Origin: Ensifer sp. LC11
Lineage (GTDB): Bacteria > Pseudomonadota > Alphaproteobacteria > Rhizobiales > Rhizobiaceae
NCBI RefSeq assembly: GCF_001695835.1
Contig: NZ_MBSO01000012.1
Location: forward strand, 1 to 64,000
Direction: 5' to 3'
Length of the DNA stretch: 64,000 nucleotides
Shown here: positions 61,459 to 64,000 of the stretch, one piece after another
Numbering within the stretch: position 1 is the stretch's first letter
How the letters are laid out: every line of letters starts with the position of its first letter
The notes under the pieces: model-generated
The model's input: the letters and a program-made list of their open reading frames with translations, nothing else
The model's database searches: none
What the model was told of the DNA's origin: nothing
Position numbers and translations under genes: made by a program

Positions 61459-62367
61459 CTATCGGCAGTAGCGATAGCCGTTGCGGCGGTCGACGACATC
61501 GAGGTGCAGGTGGGTTTCGTGCGCGGCATCGCTGCCGGGATCGAGCACGGTCTTGAAGTAGAGACAGGCCGACGCGGTGACGGCGCGCTGGAACGCGCCG
61601 TCCATCGTGCCGTCCTCGTCGCGAGGCTGGATGGAGATCGCCGTGCCGTCGCTCAAGGTGAATGAGGCGATGTCGACGGCGTTGCCGTGCGCATGCTCGG
61701 AAATCTTGCCCGTCGTCGCATTGTTGCGCAGGCGGCAGACATAAGCCGATGCCTGGTTCAGCGCCTCGATCCGGACGGTTTTGTCAAAGGCGACTTCGGC
61801 CGCCGGCTGGGCGGCTTCCTTTGTCCAACGCGCCAAGGCGAGCGCAGTTTCGCATCGCATCAGGCCCTTGGGCGCAAGCGTGACATCGGGCAGGATGCTC
61901 GAGACCTCGAGCGGCTTGTCGATGCCGCAGCCCTTGCCCTCGTCGATACGCTTGGCCTCGACAAATGTCGCGCCGAGTGCCTTCAGGTCGGCGACGCACT
62001 TCGCATACTCGGCGGCATTTTCCGCCTCGACCGGCGGATAGACGATCGGCGCCGGCTCCTTCTTCTCGTCGGCGCGCTCCTCCTTTTCGTCCACGGCCGG
62101 CTCCTTGTCCTTCGTCGACTGTTCTACTCCATTCGCGGGCTTCGGCTGCGGGACAGGCCGTTTGCCATCGCCAGCGGGGGCTTCTTGCGCCATGCCGTCC
62201 TTCGTATCCTCCGCCGGCGTCGGCGGCTTCTTATCAGGCGCGGGGACGGTCTCCTCGTCGCCGGCCGCAGTCGGCGGTTTCTTTATCGGGATCGGGCCGG
62301 ACTTAGGCAGGCTGGCGCCCGTTAGAACCAGGAGTGACAGCAGGATCAGGGGAAAAGTGCGACGCAT
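61459..62367 (-). CDS. Extensin-family secreted protein
   Basis: 302 aa with signal peptide (MRRTFPLILLSLLVLTGAS). Residues about 25-115 are a disordered Pro/Lys/Glu-rich linker. The C-terminal half is the extensin-like domain (CVADLKALGATFVEAKRIDEGKGCGIDKPLEV, then SEHAHGNAVDIASFTL with a metal-site-like His/Asp, and HETHLHLDV). The M15-peptidase-like layout suggests cell-wall binding or cleavage. Lysines and prolines in the linker could span the periplasm. Confidence 0.9.
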   Translation of the reverse strand: MRRTFPLILLSLLVLTGASLPKSGPIPIKKPPTAAGDEETVPAPDKKPPTPAEDTKDGMAQEAPAGDGKRPVPQPKPANGVEQSTKDKEPAVDEKEERADEKKEPAPIVYPPVEAENAAEYAKCVADLKALGATFVEAKRIDEGKGCGIDKPLEVSSILPDVTLAPKGLMRCETALALARWTKEAAQPAAEVAFDKTVRIEALNQASAYVCRLRNNATTGKISEHAHGNAVDIASFTLSDGTAISIQPRDEDGTMDGAFQRAVTASACLYFKTVLDPGSDAAHETHLHLDVVDRRNGYRYCR

Positions 62368-62488
62368 CCGGTTCCTTTCTCATTGCCCGCACGGCGGGCT
62401 TCGAGCGGAGGGAACGCGTGGAACCGGATCTGGTTTCATCGGATCACCGCGATTTGAGTCGGTTCGAGTGATCAAAAACGTCATAAGT

Positions 62489-62529
62489 TAGAGCGGGATG
62501 CGGGCGGAACACCGCGTCTCGTTTTCCTC
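62489..62529. repeat. Rhizobial palindromic intergenic repeat
   Basis: TAGAGCGGGATGCGGGCGG...TTTTCCTC, same family as 9062-9109. It lies in the 392-base gap 62368-62759, which otherwise contains the IRO box at 62621 and no gene I can support. Confidence 0.55.
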
Positions 62530-62620
62530 CCTCAGGCCACATCTTCAGCAAAAGCGTTGCAGTTCGGCAACGCCTCGAATTGGCACGACCCCATAAATTG
62601 TGGGGAGGGTCTTTGTTAGT

Positions 62621-62635
62621 TGACAACTACACTCA
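62621..62635. promoter_or_regulatory. IRO (RirA) box match
   Basis: TGA (62621-62623), nine bases, TCA (62633-62635): exact match to the iron-responsive operator TGA-N9-TCA of rhizobial RirA. 125 bases upstream of a TonB-dependent receptor start, consistent with iron repression. Confidence 0.5.
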
Positions 62636-62759
62636 TGTTTTTTATGCGGCATAAAAGAGGCGGCGACATGTCGCAACACTCTCGAACACACGCCCAGCCA
62701 GCCCCTTGAGTTCGCCGCTCAACAGCAAGCCCGGCCCTCGAAACTCAAAGGATTGGTCC

Positions 62760-64000
62760 ATGCTCACCCGGCATCGTCGCCTGGCTCTCTTGGCTTGCGC
62801 TACAGTCACGTTTACCTCCCCTCTTTCTCAGGCCTTCGCACAGAGCGCCCAGCCCGCGACGACTGCAGAGGCCGGCACGAACGCGACGGTGCTTCAAAAG
62901 ATTGTGGCCAAGGGCAATCGCGTGACGACGGCGCCGAAGGGCAGCATCGCCGACACGCCGCTTGCCAGCGAGATCGATGAAAAGACGCTCGAAGAAAAGC
63001 AGGTCACCGACCTCGACGATCTCGGCCGTAGCGTGGATGCCGGCATCAACGCGTCGAAGGCGGATTCTGGCATCAATATTCGCGGTCTTTCCGGCCCGCG
63101 CATCGTGACGACGATCGATGGGGTTCCAATCCCGTTCCTGTCGAACAGCACGCGCGCCCAAAACGCGTTCCAGTCGACCAATGCGAATGGCGGCGGCGAC
63201 ACCTTCGACTTCAACTCGATTTCGACGATCGATGTCGTGCGAGGCGCGGATTCGAGCCGCGGCGGATCCGGCATGCTGGGCGGCGCCATCGTCCTGCGCA
63301 CGCTCGAGCCGGAAGATCTGATCTCTGATGGCAAGGACTGGGGAGCCCTGTTCAAGACCATCTACGACAGCGAGGATGACAGCATTTCCGGCTCCGCCGC
63401 CGCTGCCAAGCGCTTCGGCGATACGTCGGTCCTGTTCCAGGGTAGCTACCGCAAGGGACATGAGCGGGAGAACGAAGGTACCGTTGGCGGCACTGGCGCT
63501 GCCCGCACCGAAGCCAATCCGCTCGACTTCGATCAAAGCAATCTCTTGTTCAAGCTGCGCCATGAGTTGGAAGGTGGACACAGGATCGGCTTCACCGCCG
63601 AGAGCTTCCGGCGCGACGGCGATATCGATCTGCTGACGGATCAGGGCCGCACTTACAAGATCGGCGACTACACAGGCTTCGAGGATCGTGCCCGCAAGCG
63701 CGTCTCGCTCGATTATGATTTCGAGGCGGTTTCCTCGGACGACCTCTTCAGCTTTGCACGCGCCACACTCTACTGGCAGGAACTGGAGCGCTCGTCCGGT
63801 TCGAACGGCCGCACGCTCGCCAACGTTCCCTACGGCCGCGACAACTCGATCAGCAACAAGAGCTTTGGCTTTAGCGGTAGCGCCGGCAAGGACTTCGAAG
63901 CGGGCGGGTTCGACCACTCCTTGCTGTTCACGCTCGATGTCGCGCGGTCGGACTGGAACCAATATACATGGGCTCTTTGCCCGACGCCGGCGACCTGCCC
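62760..64000 (+). CDS. TonB-dependent receptor, hemoglobin/transferrin/lactoferrin type (5' part)
   Basis: Partial: 413 codons from ATG 62760, open at the window end; AAAGGA upstream. Signal peptide MLTRHRRLALLACATVTFTS, ending near SQAFAQSAQ. The plug domain shows LEEKQVTDLDDLGRSVDAGINAS, INIRGLSGPRIVTTIDGVPIPFL (about 102-124) and STIDVVRGADSSRGGSGMLGGAIVLRTLEPEDL, then early barrel strands. This is the heme/hemoglobin receptor type (ShmR-like). An IRO box upstream fits iron control. Confidence 0.88.
   Translation, partial: MLTRHRRLALLACATVTFTSPLSQAFAQSAQPATTAEAGTNATVLQKIVAKGNRVTTAPKGSIADTPLASEIDEKTLEEKQVTDLDDLGRSVDAGINASKADSGINIRGLSGPRIVTTIDGVPIPFLSNSTRAQNAFQSTNANGGGDTFDFNSISTIDVVRGADSSRGGSGMLGGAIVLRTLEPEDLISDGKDWGALFKTIYDSEDDSISGSAAAAKRFGDTSVLFQGSYRKGHERENEGTVGGTGAARTEANPLDFDQSNLLFKLRHELEGGHRIGFTAESFRRDGDIDLLTDQGRTYKIGDYTGFEDRARKRVSLDYDFEAVSSDDLFSFARATLYWQELERSSGSNGRTLANVPYGRDNSISNKSFGFSGSAGKDFEAGGFDHSLLFTLDVARSDWNQYTWALCPTPATC

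Noticed and set aside
62745-63962. 405-residue frame antisense to the TonB receptor
   Set aside because: It has no ribosome site or recognisable domain, and the plus strand carries a signal peptide and full plug motifs.
1-64000. tRNA, rRNA, insertion sequences, prophage or plasmid origins
   Set aside because: I saw no transposase, integrase, rRNA core or tRNA cloverleaf in the window. A tRNAscan and IS search would settle short remnants.

Overview
The window looks like chromosomal DNA of a fast-growing rhizobium of the Sinorhizobium/Ensifer group (Alphaproteobacteria, Rhizobiales). It is GC-rich and densely coded, and it carries a NolR-type nodulation regulator with a NolR-box sequence upstream, a BacA/SbmA-type peptide transporter, a ChoXWV choline uptake operon, NnrU, two EcfG (RpoE2-type) promoters and the palindromic intergenic repeats common in rhizobia. 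Bases 1-19 are the Tn5/Nextera mosaic end, a sequencing-library adapter left on the contig edge.

Layout. 0-10 kb: DEAD-box RNA helicase, AlkD-like repair protein, small monooxygenase divergent from a WYL regulator, EcfG-driven host-attachment protein, MttB-like methyltransferase, divergent MnmD and MnmC2-like halves of tRNA wobble-uridine modification, EcfG-driven PRC-barrel protein, DUF1045 protein. 10-23 kb: a purine-catabolism island. Xanthine dehydrogenase (xdhAB), guanine deaminase, urate hydroxylase puuD, uraH, uraD, allantoinase puuE and ureidoglycolate lyase allA lead from guanine to glyoxylate and urea. An adenine deaminase lies at 37.7-39.4 kb. xdhC and an allantoate amidohydrolase are not in the window. 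22-31 kb: bdhA/glpK divergent pair, a frameshifted LLM oxidoreductase, map, an MFS transporter, bacA, a polysaccharide deacetylase and nnrU. 31-46 kb: TPR protein, a 57-bp tandem palindromic repeat, der, kdgK, an alpha-glucosidase coupled to an AAC(6')-like acetyltransferase, ade, an omega-aminotransferase, a secreted GH9 cellulase followed by a Gfo/Idh/MocA dehydrogenase, a second such dehydrogenase, and nolR. 46-51 kb: HugZ-like protein, choXWV, tdk, cytochrome c.

51.4-58.3 kb holds the most interesting poorly described unit: five co-directional genes. They encode a long coiled-coil protein, an unknown protein, an AAA+ ATPase, a second unknown protein and a membrane-anchored DUF2333-type protein. 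Tight spacing suggests co-transcription, and the composition suggests an ATP-driven assembly linked to the envelope. Its function is unknown to me.

58.5-64 kb: formate-tetrahydrofolate ligase, DUF1993 protein, YiiD-C thioesterase-like protein, extensin-family protein, and the 5' part of a TonB-dependent (probably heme) receptor with a RirA-type IRO box. The receptor runs off the window end.

All family names come from reading translated sequence and recalled motifs; no database search was run.
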